Source of the DNA: Cryomorphaceae bacterium
GTDB taxonomy: Bacteria; Bacteroidota; Bacteroidia; Flavobacteriales; Schleiferiaceae
Reading direction: 5' to 3'
Assembly: GCA_003566715.1 (NCBI GenBank)
Contig: PXCF01000139.1
Span: 82,275 to 116,325 of the forward strand
DNA: 34,051 nt
Shown here piece after piece: positions 1 to 8,136 of this stretch. The translations under genes were made by a program, and so were the position numbers. Below the pieces are notes generated by a model that was not told the origin of the DNA, ran no database searches, and worked only from the letters and a program-made list of their open reading frames with translations. Position 1 is the first letter of the stretch, and each line of letters opens with the position of its first letter.

Positions 1-790
1 TGGTGCCTACCGATACAACTTTCTTTCTGTTGTCGATGGCTTTGTTGACGATATTGGCTTCTTCTTGGGTGATGATGAGTCGCTCAGAGTCCATTTTGTG
101 CTTCGACAAATCTTCTACTTCCACCGGGCGAAATGTGCCCAATCCAACGTGAAGAGTGATTTCTGCCGTTTCTATGCCTTTGATTTCAAATTTCTTCAGC
201 AATTGCTTGCTAAAGTGAAGGCCACTCACTGGAGCGGCTACGGCGCCTTCGTGCTTGGCAAAAATGGTTTGGTAGCGCACATCATCTTCTTCGTCCGCTT
301 CGCGGTTGAGATATTTAGGGATGGGTGTTTGCCCCAAGCGCTTAAGCTTTTGTCTGAACTCTTCGTAAGAACCGTCAAATAAGAAGCGTAGGGTACGGCC
401 TCTGCTGGTGGTGTTGTCAATAACTTCTGCGACCAATGAGTCTTCATCGGTGCCAAAAAATAATTTGTTTCCGATGCGTATTTTTCTCGCCGGGTCAACC
501 AATACATCCCATAAACGGGTTTCTTTATTGAGTTCACGAAGCAAAAAGACTTCGATACGGGCATTGGTTTTTTCCTTGTAGCCGTACATACGGGCAGGAA
601 ATACTTTGGTGTTGTTGATGACGAAGCAATCACCTTCGTCAAAGTAATCCATGATATCGCCAAAATGCTTGTGTTCAAATGTGCCGGTCTTGCGGTCAAC
701 AACCATCATACGGGCGTCATCGCTGTGAGTAGCGGGGCGATCAGCTACCAATTCTTTAGGCAGTTTGTAGCTGAAATGGGATAACTTCAT
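1..790 (-). CDS. queA: tRNA preQ1(34) S-adenosylmethionine ribosyltransferase-isomerase QueA, 5' part
   Basis: QueA transfers and isomerises the ribosyl part of S-adenosylmethionine onto preQ1 in tRNA, making epoxyqueuosine at wobble position 34; it acts in the cytosol. The minus-strand reading frame is open from 790 to the window edge, giving about 263 codons of a protein usually near 350 residues, so the C-terminus lies outside. Recognisable family segments are [19 protein letters not shown] at the N-terminus, [11 protein letters not shown], and [13 protein letters not shown] followed by [14 protein letters not shown] chose the start at 790 because family members begin with MKLS-type sequence; an in-frame ATG at 799 would add MKK. 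A TAnnTTTG promoter element lies about 50 bases upstream. The gene diverges from the peroxiredoxin gene. Family assignment is secure from the motifs. Confidence 0.93.
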   Translation of the reverse strand, partial: MKLSHFSYKLPKELVADRPATHSDDARMMVVDRKTGTFEHKHFGDIMDYFDEGDCFVINNTKVFPARMYGYKEKTNARIEVFLLRELNKETRLWDVLVDPARKIRIGNKLFFGTDEDSLVAEVIDNTTSRGRTLRFLFDGSYEEFRQKLKRLGQTPIPKYLNREADEEDDVRYQTIFAKHEGAVAAPVSGLHFSKQLLKKFEIKGIETAEITLHVGLGTFRPVEVEDLSKHKMDSERLIITQEEANIVNKAIDNRKKVVSVGT

Positions 791-841
791 TTTTTTCATA
801 AAGCTTACGGGCTTTTAAAATGTTAGTGAAAAATAAGCCTG

Positions 842-875
842 CAAAACTACGAATAAATTTATTTCTTAATCCCAA
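842..875 (-). promoter_or_regulatory. Candidate promoter of queA (Bacteroidota type)
   Basis: On the minus strand TAGTTTTG (849-842) matches the Bacteroidota -7 consensus TAnnTTTG. A TTG at 875-873 lies 23 bases upstream, within the 17-23 base spacing reported for the phylum. The predicted transcript would start near 836, about 45 bases before the queA ATG. Confidence 0.55.
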
Positions 876-905
876 GGTTATCTCAAAATGCATGAGAATC
901 GATAA

Positions 906-919
906 AGAGATGCGTCTCT
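906..919. repeat. Short GAGACG-type palindrome between queA and bcp
   Basis: AGAGATGCGTCTCT forms AGAGAT/GTCTCT arms around GC with one G-U pair. It resembles a shortened form of the palindrome at 2365-2384: both have a 5' arm containing AGAT and a 3' arm ending CGTCTCTA. It may be a dispersed repeat or a small structured element; two copies are too few to decide. Confidence 0.3.
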
Positions 920-960
920 ATTTTAAGCCATGTATAAACCTTTAGAAGGGGTTTCTTTGT

Positions 961-968
961 TACATTTG
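961..968 (+). promoter_or_regulatory. Promoter -7 element of bcp, decides its start codon
   Basis: TACATTTG is an exact TAnnTTTG match ending 36 bases before the ATG at 1005. Transcription starting near 973 would exclude the upstream in-frame ATG at 930, so the start at 1005 is preferred. No convincing TTG -33 element is visible at the usual spacing. Confidence 0.55.
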
Positions 969-1004
969 TGGTTATACAAATACGAATACAAAAACGATAA
1001 TCTT

Positions 1005-1457
1005 ATGACACACTTAAAGCCAGGAGATGATGCTCCAAATTTCGCAGGAAAAGACCAAAACGGAAATACCATCTCTCTCAACGACTATAAGGGAAAAAAG
1101 GTCGTGATGTACTTTTATCCCAAAGACGATACCCCCGGCTGCACAGCTCAAGCATGTAATCTACGTGATAATTATACGGAATTACAAAAAGCAGGCTATA
1201 ACATCATTGGTGTAAGTGCTGATAAGGAGGCCAAACACCAAAAATTCATCGAAAAGTACGATCTGCCATTTCCGCTTATTGCCGATACCGAAAAGGAAAT
1301 CATCCAGTCGTTTGGTGTGTGGGGGAAAAAGAAGTTTATGGGACGTGAATATGATGGCATACATCGCGAAACATTTGTAATCAATGAAGAGGGGAAAATC
1401 GACAAGGTGATTGACAAGGTGAAAACTAAAGATCACACTGCACAAATTTTAGATTAG
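1005..1457 (+). CDS. bcp: Thioredoxin-dependent peroxiredoxin, BCP/PrxQ type
   Basis: This is a cytosolic peroxiredoxin that reduces hydrogen peroxide and organic hydroperoxides using thioredoxin. The 150-residue product has the AhpC/TSA fold signature YFYPKDDTPGCTAQAC, with the peroxidatic cysteine at residue 46 and a second cysteine at residue 51. That five-residue spacing is the mark of the atypical two-cysteine PrxQ class. The open frame reaches back to 930, but those 25 extra residues do not resemble the family and they cover the predicted promoter, so I use MTHLKPGDDAPNF at 1005 as the start. The next gene begins 12 bases after the stop, so the two are probably co-transcribed. Length and motifs fit the family well. 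Confidence 0.92.
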   Translation: MTHLKPGDDAPNFAGKDQNGNTISLNDYKGKKVVMYFYPKDDTPGCTAQACNLRDNYTELQKAGYNIIGVSADKEAKHQKFIEKYDLPFPLIADTEKEIIQSFGVWGKKKFMGREYDGIHRETFVINEEGKIDKVIDKVKTKDHTAQILD

Positions 1458-1469
1458 GAATAGTTTCCA

Positions 1470-2312
1470 TTGTACCATATTCCCAACATACCCGACGAAG
1501 CCAAGTGGAAACCACTGTTGGGTGGGTCCATCAATGAGGTTTACCGTTTGTCTCTACCCGACGGCACATCCGTGGTGGTAAAAGTCAACCGTTCCTCTCG
1601 GTATCCGGGTATGTTTGCCGCCGAAAGTGAGGGCCTCAATCGATTGAGGCCTTTTTTAAATGTGCCACAAGTAAGTGGTGTGATGTCTCATCAAGGTAAT
1701 GATTTTCTTTTGCTGGAAGATTTAGGTGAAGGGGTGCCAACAAAGGCTTTTTTCACCTCTTTAGGTGAGCAGTTGGCACGAATGCACCTGGAAAAACAAA
1801 ACCTCTTTGGACTCGATCACGACAATTACATTGGCAGTTTGCCTCAGTCTAATATGCAGACAGATGATTGGCGCGATTTTTTTATAAACCAACGCTTGAC
1901 GCCTTTGGTGAAATCTGCTTTCGATAAAGGATTGCTCAATCGCGATGACTTGATCGCATTGGAATCACTGCGAGCCCGTCTCGATAGTTTATATCCAGAA
2001 GAACATCCTTCACTGCTTCACGGAGATTTGTGGTCGGGGAATGTGCACTGTGCTGAAAATGGCGATGCGTATTTTATCGACCCGGCCGTTTACTGTGGGC
2101 ATAGAGAAATGGACATAGCAATGACCAAGATGTTTGGCGGTTTCGACCAAGTATTTTACGATGCTTATCAAGAGGTTTATCCTTTAGAAAAAGGTTGGGA
2201 GCAACGCATCATATTGTGGAATACTTACCCCAATCTCGTGCACCTCAATCTCTTTGGAAACAGCTATGTAAAAGGTGTAAGAAAGGGGTTGAATTATATA
2301 AAGTTTGTGTAG
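1470..2312 (+). CDS. Fructosamine kinase family protein (FN3K/ketosamine-3-kinase), TTG start
   Basis: Proteins of this family phosphorylate ketoamine adducts on glycated proteins or free amines, which then break down and repair the glycation; bacterial substrates are less well defined. The 280-residue product is close to the usual length of about 290. Visible features are a glycine-rich loop (LLGGSINEVYRL) near residue 15, VVVKVN with the ATP-binding lysine, LLLEDLGEG as the hinge region, the catalytic-loop motif LLHGDLWSGNV with aspartate 186, and FIDPAVYCGHREMD with the metal-binding aspartate 204. The only start that keeps the glycine loop is TTG at 1470; the first in-frame ATG is internal, after the ATP-binding lysine. 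It lies 12 bases behind bcp, suggesting an oxidative and carbonyl damage-repair pair. The exact substrate is not known. Confidence 0.85.
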   Translation: MYHIPNIPDEAKWKPLLGGSINEVYRLSLPDGTSVVVKVNRSSRYPGMFAAESEGLNRLRPFLNVPQVSGVMSHQGNDFLLLEDLGEGVPTKAFFTSLGEQLARMHLEKQNLFGLDHDNYIGSLPQSNMQTDDWRDFFINQRLTPLVKSAFDKGLLNRDDLIALESLRARLDSLYPEEHPSLLHGDLWSGNVHCAENGDAYFIDPAVYCGHREMDIAMTKMFGGFDQVFYDAYQEVYPLEKGWEQRIILWNTYPNLVHLNLFGNSYVKGVRKGLNYIKFV

Positions 2313-2364
2313 ATAGGTCTGATGGCTGCATTATGCAAGCCCAATTCTAATAAATAATTCCTGA

Positions 2365-2384
2365 AGATGTTGCACGCAACGTCT
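2365..2384. repeat. Imperfect GAGACGTTGC palindrome between convergent genes
   Basis: AGATGTTGC and GCAACGTCT flank a two-base AC centre, giving a nine-pair stem with one G-U pair, followed by CTAC. It abuts the stop codon of the Ig-like lipoprotein gene and sits in the 72-base gap between convergent genes. It could work as a bidirectional terminator without a T-tract, or be one copy of a dispersed palindromic repeat related to 906-919. Confidence 0.4.
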
Positions 2385-4055
2385 CTACTCTTCTTCCAAA
2401 ATTTCTTCTTCCACTTCTTCGGAAATGGTATCATTCAAAGACGGTAGGTAATCTTCCGGCCGCATGATGTCCTCCGCAGGAATATTCCAGGTGTATTCGA
2501 TTTCCCAATTGGCCTTAATTTGCACTTCATCACTGTTGACGATGATGGGCTCGGGGAGTCGATTTTGAAGAAAGTTTCCGGGATCCCATTTGCCGTTTCC
2601 GTTCCAATCTACCACGGCTTGCATTTTGTAGGAACCTGGGTTTATAAAGGGCAAAGTAATAACCGTGGTGTCGGTTATGACTTGAGTTTTCACCAACGTT
2701 TCACCCGTCAAAATATCAATCACCAGTGAATCTAATCTTCCGGGGTTAACGGTGATTTCCAGTTTACCTAAGTCTTCTTTATCCGGCACATTAAATTTAA
2801 GGTGAATGGAGTCGCTGTTTTTGCTGTTGTCCCAATATGTAAAGGCATTGGGGGGGAAGCTGATTTTAAATTCCCCCATCCCTTTTCTAGGGAAGTGTAT
2901 TGTATAGGAACCGTCGGGATTCACGTCTACGCTATCTACATGAAATTTCACAGAATCTCGCTTAATCAATATTCCGCTTGAGTCCAAGTTAATAATCGGG
3001 ATATTCGCAGTAAATATAGCTTTTTTATTAGGTGTGAGATCAGTTCCAAAAACAGTTTTGTGACGATAATTAAATTCTTTCAGTGTGCGTTTTTTAATAT
3101 TGACTGTGTCGACGGCTGTTCTTGTGGTATAGACAAACTGCACGGTATCTGTAATGGCCTTTTCAAACCATAGTGTGGCGGTGTCAGAAGACATATTCAT
3201 TACAACCTTTGGAGCATTCACTCTTGGATAGATGACGTCGATGTTAATGGTGTCGAGCGGGCGATTAAAAACCAATCGAACCCCTTGAGGATGTATTAAG
3301 CGTTCTTCCGTTTTTCGAAGCTTGGGTATTGGCGTAAAAGCGCGGATTTCCAACATATCGTGCTCGTCATTCGCCGGGTTTATTGGATAGGGAAGAAAGC
3401 CGCCTTTTTCTAAATCCGGATCGTATTTAAAATTGCCGTTTTCGTCTTCAAAAATCACCAAACGGTATTCGCCTTCTTTGAGGTACCTGAGTGTAAAGCT
3501 GCCACTGCTCTCAGACATGGTGTAGTAATATGGCTTTTCTAATATAGGTGTGGAATCGTTCTTTTCTCCATTCCAAGTGTATAAACCAACAATGGCATCA
3601 TCTAAGGGAGACTTGTCTTCAACGGTGCGCACTTTTCCCGTAACAGTGAGCGAGTCGATGTGGTCACCGGTAGAAAATACGTACATAAAGTTTTTCAGTA
3701 TGTTGCCTTCGTTGAGGTCTTTGATGCCGTCGCCAAACTGAAACACATAAGTGGTATTTTCTTTCAACGTATCTTCCCATTCTACGATGATACTTTTAGA
3801 GCGAATGCTTCCTTTTACTTTGCTTTTTAGTGGCGGTGATACGGTAATGTCGTTTGATATTCCACCCGGTTGGAGAAACTCATCAAAGAAAATAGCGAAA
3901 GAGTTCTTATCGAAAAACAAACCCTCATTTTTCGGTACCGTACTCAGTACTTCTGGTGGATCTTTATCAATTGGACCACCCTCTACGGTGCCGATATTGG
4001 CACAAGCTAATGCCGTCAAATAAATAACAATGAGGGCAAAAATCAGGCGTATCAT
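2385..4055 (-). CDS. Putative lipoprotein with SbsA-type Ig-like domain
   Basis: The 556-residue product starts with a signal peptide (MIRLIFALIVIYLTALAC) whose cysteine 18 is the probable lipidation site, although position -3 is alanine rather than the usual leucine. The next residues, CANIGTVEGGPIDKDPPEV, match a Bacteroidota lipoprotein family that carries a bacterial Ig-like domain (SbsA_Ig/Big_5 type, about residues 30-115). Later segments (around residues 135-225 and 470-510) resemble carboxypeptidase-regulatory beta-sandwich repeats with DxNGNxxxDP motifs that look calcium-binding. The C-terminus is very acidic. The start codon overlaps the gldA stop by 4 bp, so the two are probably translated together. 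The function is unknown; an envelope role linked to gliding or secretion is inference from position only. Confidence 0.75.
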   Translation of the reverse strand: MIRLIFALIVIYLTALACANIGTVEGGPIDKDPPEVLSTVPKNEGLFFDKNSFAIFFDEFLQPGGISNDITVSPPLKSKVKGSIRSKSIIVEWEDTLKENTTYVFQFGDGIKDLNEGNILKNFMYVFSTGDHIDSLTVTGKVRTVEDKSPLDDAIVGLYTWNGEKNDSTPILEKPYYYTMSESSGSFTLRYLKEGEYRLVIFEDENGNFKYDPDLEKGGFLPYPINPANDEHDMLEIRAFTPIPKLRKTEERLIHPQGVRLVFNRPLDTINIDVIYPRVNAPKVVMNMSSDTATLWFEKAITDTVQFVYTTRTAVDTVNIKKRTLKEFNYRHKTVFGTDLTPNKKAIFTANIPIINLDSSGILIKRDSVKFHVDSVDVNPDGSYTIHFPRKGMGEFKISFPPNAFTYWDNSKNSDSIHLKFNVPDKEDLGKLEITVNPGRLDSLVIDILTGETLVKTQVITDTTVITLPFINPGSYKMQAVVDWNGNGKWDPGNFLQNRLPEPIIVNSDEVQIKANWEIEYTWNIPAEDIMRPEDYLPSLNDTISEEVEEEILEEE

Positions 4056-4957
4056 GACGCTTCTTTGCCGGTAAGATTACGGAATACTTCTTCCAATCCC
4101 AATTCGTAGGGGCGACTCTCTTCAATGACAAATTTATTGTCAACAGCAAATTTAAATAGTTCCTGACCTAAGTCAATATGTTTTTCAGACTCTACCAACA
4201 ATCCTTTGTCGAGCTGCTTAACACGAACCACTCCATTGATTTTTCTTAAAGCGGAGGTGCTCACATTACCCGTAAATCTCACGAGCACGGCTTTGGTTTG
4301 TGAAGCATTGCGAAGCGCGTCTGCGGGTTGGTCGGTGAGTATATTGCCTTTGTTGATGATGATCACACGGTCGCACAGCATTTCCACTTCTTGCATGATG
4401 TGGGTGGAAAGCATAACCGTTTTTTCTTTTCCAAGCTGTTTAATGAGTCCGCGAATTTCAACAAGCTGATTGGGATCTAAGCCGGTGGTAGGCTCATCGA
4501 GTATCAGTACTTCGGGGTCGTGGATGAGCGCTTGAGCCAAACCAACACGTTGGCGATATCCCTTCGATAACTGACCGATTTTTTTATGACGCTCGGGGCC
4601 GAGGCCGGTAAGATCTATCATGTCTTCTACCCTTGACTTTGGCACATTGTTGATGGCGGCAACAAAACGCAAAAATTCCACTATGTACATGTCGAGATAC
4701 AGTGGATTCGTTTCCGGCAAATAACCAACGCGCTTTTTCACTTCCAAAGGGTCGTCGTCAACACTGTAACCACAAACACGTACATCACCCGAAGTTTTTG
4801 GTAAATAACAAGTGATAATTTTCATCATGGTGGACTTTCCGGCACCGTTGGGACCAAGAAAACCAACCACCTCTCCTGAAGATATGGAAAAGCTCACGTC
4901 GTTAAGTGCACGCTGCTCTCCATATGTTTTGACGGCATTTTTTACTAGAATAGACAT
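4052..4957 (-). CDS. gldA: Gliding motility-associated ABC transporter ATP-binding protein GldA
   Basis: GldA is the cytoplasmic ATPase of the GldAFG ABC transporter, which is needed for gliding in Flavobacterium johnsoniae; its substrate is not known. Numbered from 4957 (301 residues), the Walker A motif GPNGAGKS is at residues 35-42, the ABC signature LSKGYRQRVGLAQAL follows near residue 133, and Walker B LILDEPTTGLDP and the H-loop STHIMQEVE come after. The frame is open back to 4993, but a TAnnTTTG element at 4998-4991 overlaps that region, and the family start MSILVKN fits 4957. It is the first gene of a two-gene unit with the downstream Ig-like lipoprotein. No gldF or gldG is in the window. 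Similar multidrug-type ATPases are the main alternative, but the length and N-terminus fit GldA. Confidence 0.82.
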   Translation of the reverse strand: MSILVKNAVKTYGEQRALNDVSFSISSGEVVGFLGPNGAGKSTMMKIITCYLPKTSGDVRVCGYSVDDDPLEVKKRVGYLPETNPLYLDMYIVEFLRFVAAINNVPKSRVEDMIDLTGLGPERHKKIGQLSKGYRQRVGLAQALIHDPEVLILDEPTTGLDPNQLVEIRGLIKQLGKEKTVMLSTHIMQEVEMLCDRVIIINKGNILTDQPADALRNASQTKAVLVRFTGNVSTSALRKINGVVRVKQLDKGLLVESEKHIDLGQELFKFAVDNKFVIEESRPYELGLEEVFRNLTGKEAS

Positions 4958-4990
4958 GGTTGCGAAATTAGTTCGTTTTGATTGCTCATA

Positions 4991-4998
4991 CAAACTTA
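4991..4998 (-). promoter_or_regulatory. Promoter -7 element of gldA
   Basis: On the minus strand TAAGTTTG matches TAnnTTTG exactly. It ends 34 bases before the ATG at 4957 and overlaps the alternative ATG at 4993, which supports the shorter GldA. No clear -33 TTG is seen. Confidence 0.5.
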
Positions 4999-5189
4999 AA
5001 ATGAAAATTATCTGCGGTAGATTGAAAAGACTTTAAATATCCAAATCCTGTTAAAACTAGACCATCTGACGATCGACGCTTTACATACATTTCCGGAATT
5101 TTACTGTAAAGTGGTGTTTTGTTATTTATTTAAGATATGCCCGTCGTCATTCGTTTTTGCAAAGATCACTGAAAATGGGGTTTGTCCTT

Positions 5190-5197
5190 TACTTTTG
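5190..5197 (+). promoter_or_regulatory. Promoter -7 element of the histidine kinase operon
   Basis: TACTTTTG matches TAnnTTTG exactly, about 68 bases before the kinase ATG at 5266. This would give a leader of roughly 60 bases. No -33 TTG is seen at a normal distance. Confidence 0.45.
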
Positions 5198-5265
5198 TGC
5201 AGAGACAAGCCCGAGCGCCTGTCCATAATTCATGGATGTAATAATCTTTCTGGAAGGATTTAAGT

Positions 5266-8136
5266 ATGATAAAACACCTTCTGTTGTTAAGTGCTTTTTT
5301 GTGGACTTTGTTAGACACATCACTGCTGGCAAACTACCACATCAAGCGCGTTTCTGTTTCCGAAGGCGTGCTGGTCCCACTGGTGAGCCAGACCTACATA
5401 AGCGAAGATCAAAATGTATGGTTAGCGACGATGGGGCAAGGGTTGCTTTGGTGGAATGGCCATGCCTTTGTTCCGCCATTTTCTGAAAATACGTTACAAG
5501 ACCCCTTTATATTAGAGTTATTCGAAAAAGGTGGTGATTTCTATATGTTGACGGAACAATACATGGTCAAGTATGATGGTTATACATATACACATATACG
5601 TTTACCGGAATCAGAAAGAATAGTATCGTCTTATTTTTATGATGATAATCTATATGTTTTATCTCAAGGAAATGGACTTTGGTTGTATAGCGACAGCGTT
5701 TGGGATCATTTGACACAAGAAACAACCACCTTAAGATTCAACGACGTGATTTTTACAGAAAATGCCTGGTGGTTTGCTACGTCATCAGGGGTTTGGGAAA
5801 TAGGTGAAGAAATCAATCAAGTGGGTCTTTCAGGTGTACATGTTCGCAAGTGGTATACCACGCCGGAAGGGGTTTTGTATGCAGCAACGACAAAAGGATT
5901 ATATCGCTGGGATGGTGCGTTTTATGCGGTTATTGAATCGGTTGATGTGCGAGATATTGCGTATCACAACGGAGAGATATTTGTAGCAACCAGCAATCTC
6001 GGTATTTTGGCAGAACATCAAACGTCCATAACAACCTCAAGTGGGGCACACAATAATCAAATGCGCTCCATTGCCTTTGATCGTGCGGGAAGACTTTGGT
6101 ATACGACCTCAGATGGTATGGGGGTGGTCACCAGTTTAAAAGAACGCACATTTTTACAAGATGATACCAAGTATTATCGTGGCTTGATTTCTCAAAACAA
6201 AGATATTTGGTTGACGGGGAATATGGGGTGGATTCTAGAGAGAGAATCAGATACCATTATTGGTAGACTTGAGCCGGGGATTGTATTTGCAATGACTGAA
6301 GACAACGATGGCAATGTCTTGATTGCCGGAGAAAATGGTATAGATATCCGCTCTCCAGTTGGCAATCGATTGTCATTTCTTCGTGAGTCTCTTCCGGATC
6401 CATTTGTTACATCCATGGCCGTGATTGATGACGTTTTGTATTTAGGCTGTGCTAGTGGCATCTATAAAATTGAACGTTATCTTGATCAGCCTAGAGTTGA
6501 CATGATATATGCGCAAGGAGTTTCTCATCTTTCAATCAGAGGACAACAGTTGATTGCGCTATCATTTATCAATGGTGTTTTGGTGTTTGATTCGACTGGT
6601 AAAGTGGTGGAGAATTACTCAGAATTTGCCGATTCATCGGCTTTGAGCTTACTGCCCTCAGCCTTGTCGGTGGATGATTCAGGTTTTATATGGATGGGAA
6701 CATCAAATGCGGGAGCGTTCATACAGACCAAAAGTGGATGGGAAAATATGATTATTGAAGGAGAACGAACCATTTACGATTGGTACCCCGTGGGGGGAAG
6801 GAGGATGGTGGCTGTAACTGAGAATCACCTTATGATGGTCGATGCCAACAATGATGATTTTTTTGTTTATCGACACCCTTACGAGGCATTCATCCCCAAT
6901 GGATATTCCGATAGGACGTATCCTTTTGGTTTTAAAAATGGGCTTTTGTATTTGACGTCAACACAAGGACGACACACCATACATACAGATTTATTCTATT
7001 ACCCATTGGAAAGTAATGCCGACTGCATGCCTCAACTATGGCGAATGGATTTATATTTTGATATGCATACCCGCTGGAGAGATAAATCTGAGGATTTGTC
7101 GCCATTTACCGGCGTGCCCCAACAAGTGGTTCTAAGCCACAAGGAAAACTATTTGCGCTTTTTGTTTGGTGCGCCCAAACTACCACTTTTAGATGGGCAT
7201 TTGGCATATAGATACCGAATGAACCCCATGGATCCCAACTGGATAGAAATTGATGGGTTACCCGAAGCTGTATACGCAAATATGTCCCCCGGAAGGTACA
7301 CATTTGAGCTACAAGCCCGATGGCCTCACGGACAGTGGTCGCCAGCCAAGCAAATCAGCATCAATATCGTACCGCCCTGGTATAGGACATGGTGGTTTTA
7401 TGTTACTACCATAGCACTATTGGTATTTGGTGTTTATACTGGTGTTAGACTAAGGATCAAACAGCAAAATGAGCGGATAAGGCTTGAGAATGCCGTGTTG
7501 GCAAATGAACGGGTTGCATTGCGATTGCAGATGAACCCGCATTTCCTATTCAATGCTTTAGAATCCATTGGAAGTTTTGTATTGAAAAATGACCCCAAGT
7601 CAACGATGAAGTACCTCAATAGTTTTACCAAGTTGATGCGATTGACGCTTGAAGCTGGTACCGATAAGGATCATCCAGTTGAGAATGAAATAACATTGTT
7701 GACGTCGTACGTAACGCTTGAACAGCTGCGGTTTAGTCATAAATTTGACGTTGCATTTGAGATTGATGAAAATATAGATTACGACATTGCCATACCACCC
7801 ATGTTGGTTCAACCACACGTAGAAAATGCCATTATCCATGGGTTGCGTGATCTTGAGGAGAGAAGGGGTAAGTTGGTGGTTCGTTTTATTCTTACCGACA
7901 CAAATTTGGTGGTGGAGATTGAGGATAACGGTGTAGGACGGGAAGCCAATAGAAGCCAAAAAAGAAAACATCATCGTTCGATGGCTCTTGAAATCAATCG
8001 CAAACGCATTGAATTGCTATCAAAATCATTTCATCGTGAATTTTCGTTGAAAATTCACGACCTTTACCACGAAGGCAAAGCCGCAGGTACCAAAGTTGTA
8101 GTAACCTTACCCATCATTTATTTAGACGATTTATGA
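5266..8136 (+). CDS. Propeller-sensor histidine kinase (Y_Y_Y plus LytS-type His_kinase)
   Basis: This is a membrane sensor kinase of 956 residues. A signal peptide (about residues 1-22) leads into a long periplasmic region with short repeats such as NVWLATMGQGLLWW, LWYTTSDGMG and IWMGTSNAG, typical of two-component regulator propeller blades. A Y_Y_Y-type beta-sandwich ends in SPGRYTFELQARW and PPWYRTWW, just before one membrane helix (about 709-731) and a short coiled coil. The cytoplasmic part is of the LytS/YehU type: LRLQMNPHFLFNALESIG has the likely phospho-accepting histidine 759, and the ATPase has asparagine 854 in the N-box and DNGVG at 887-891. The stop overlaps the response regulator start by 4 bp, so they are a cognate pair. 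The signal sensed is unknown; large polymers are common for propeller sensors. Confidence 0.9.
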   Translation: MIKHLLLLSAFLWTLLDTSLLANYHIKRVSVSEGVLVPLVSQTYISEDQNVWLATMGQGLLWWNGHAFVPPFSENTLQDPFILELFEKGGDFYMLTEQYMVKYDGYTYTHIRLPESERIVSSYFYDDNLYVLSQGNGLWLYSDSVWDHLTQETTTLRFNDVIFTENAWWFATSSGVWEIGEEINQVGLSGVHVRKWYTTPEGVLYAATTKGLYRWDGAFYAVIESVDVRDIAYHNGEIFVATSNLGILAEHQTSITTSSGAHNNQMRSIAFDRAGRLWYTTSDGMGVVTSLKERTFLQDDTKYYRGLISQNKDIWLTGNMGWILERESDTIIGRLEPGIVFAMTEDNDGNVLIAGENGIDIRSPVGNRLSFLRESLPDPFVTSMAVIDDVLYLGCASGIYKIERYLDQPRVDMIYAQGVSHLSIRGQQLIALSFINGVLVFDSTGKVVENYSEFADSSALSLLPSALSVDDSGFIWMGTSNAGAFIQTKSGWENMIIEGERTIYDWYPVGGRRMVAVTENHLMMVDANNDDFFVYRHPYEAFIPNGYSDRTYPFGFKNGLLYLTSTQGRHTIHTDLFYYPLESNADCMPQLWRMDLYFDMHTRWRDKSEDLSPFTGVPQQVVLSHKENYLRFLFGAPKLPLLDGHLAYRYRMNPMDPNWIEIDGLPEAVYANMSPGRYTFELQARWPHGQWSPAKQISINIVPPWYRTWWFYVTTIALLVFGVYTGVRLRIKQQNERIRLENAVLANERVALRLQMNPHFLFNALESIGSFVLKNDPKSTMKYLNSFTKLMRLTLEAGTDKDHPVENEITLLTSYVTLEQLRFSHKFDVAFEIDENIDYDIAIPPMLVQPHVENAIIHGLRDLEERRGKLVVRFILTDTNLVVEIEDNGVGREANRSQKRKHHRSMALEINRKRIELLSKSFHREFSLKIHDLYHEGKAAGTKVVVTLPIIYLDDL

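Noticed and set aside
930-1004. Longer version of the peroxiredoxin starting at ATG 930
   Set aside because: The extra 25 residues do not look like the family and contain the exact TACATTTG promoter element, so they are probably not transcribed.
4958-4993. Longer GldA starting at 4993
   Set aside because: A TAAGTTTG promoter element overlaps this start, and the family N-terminus MSILVKN fits 4957.
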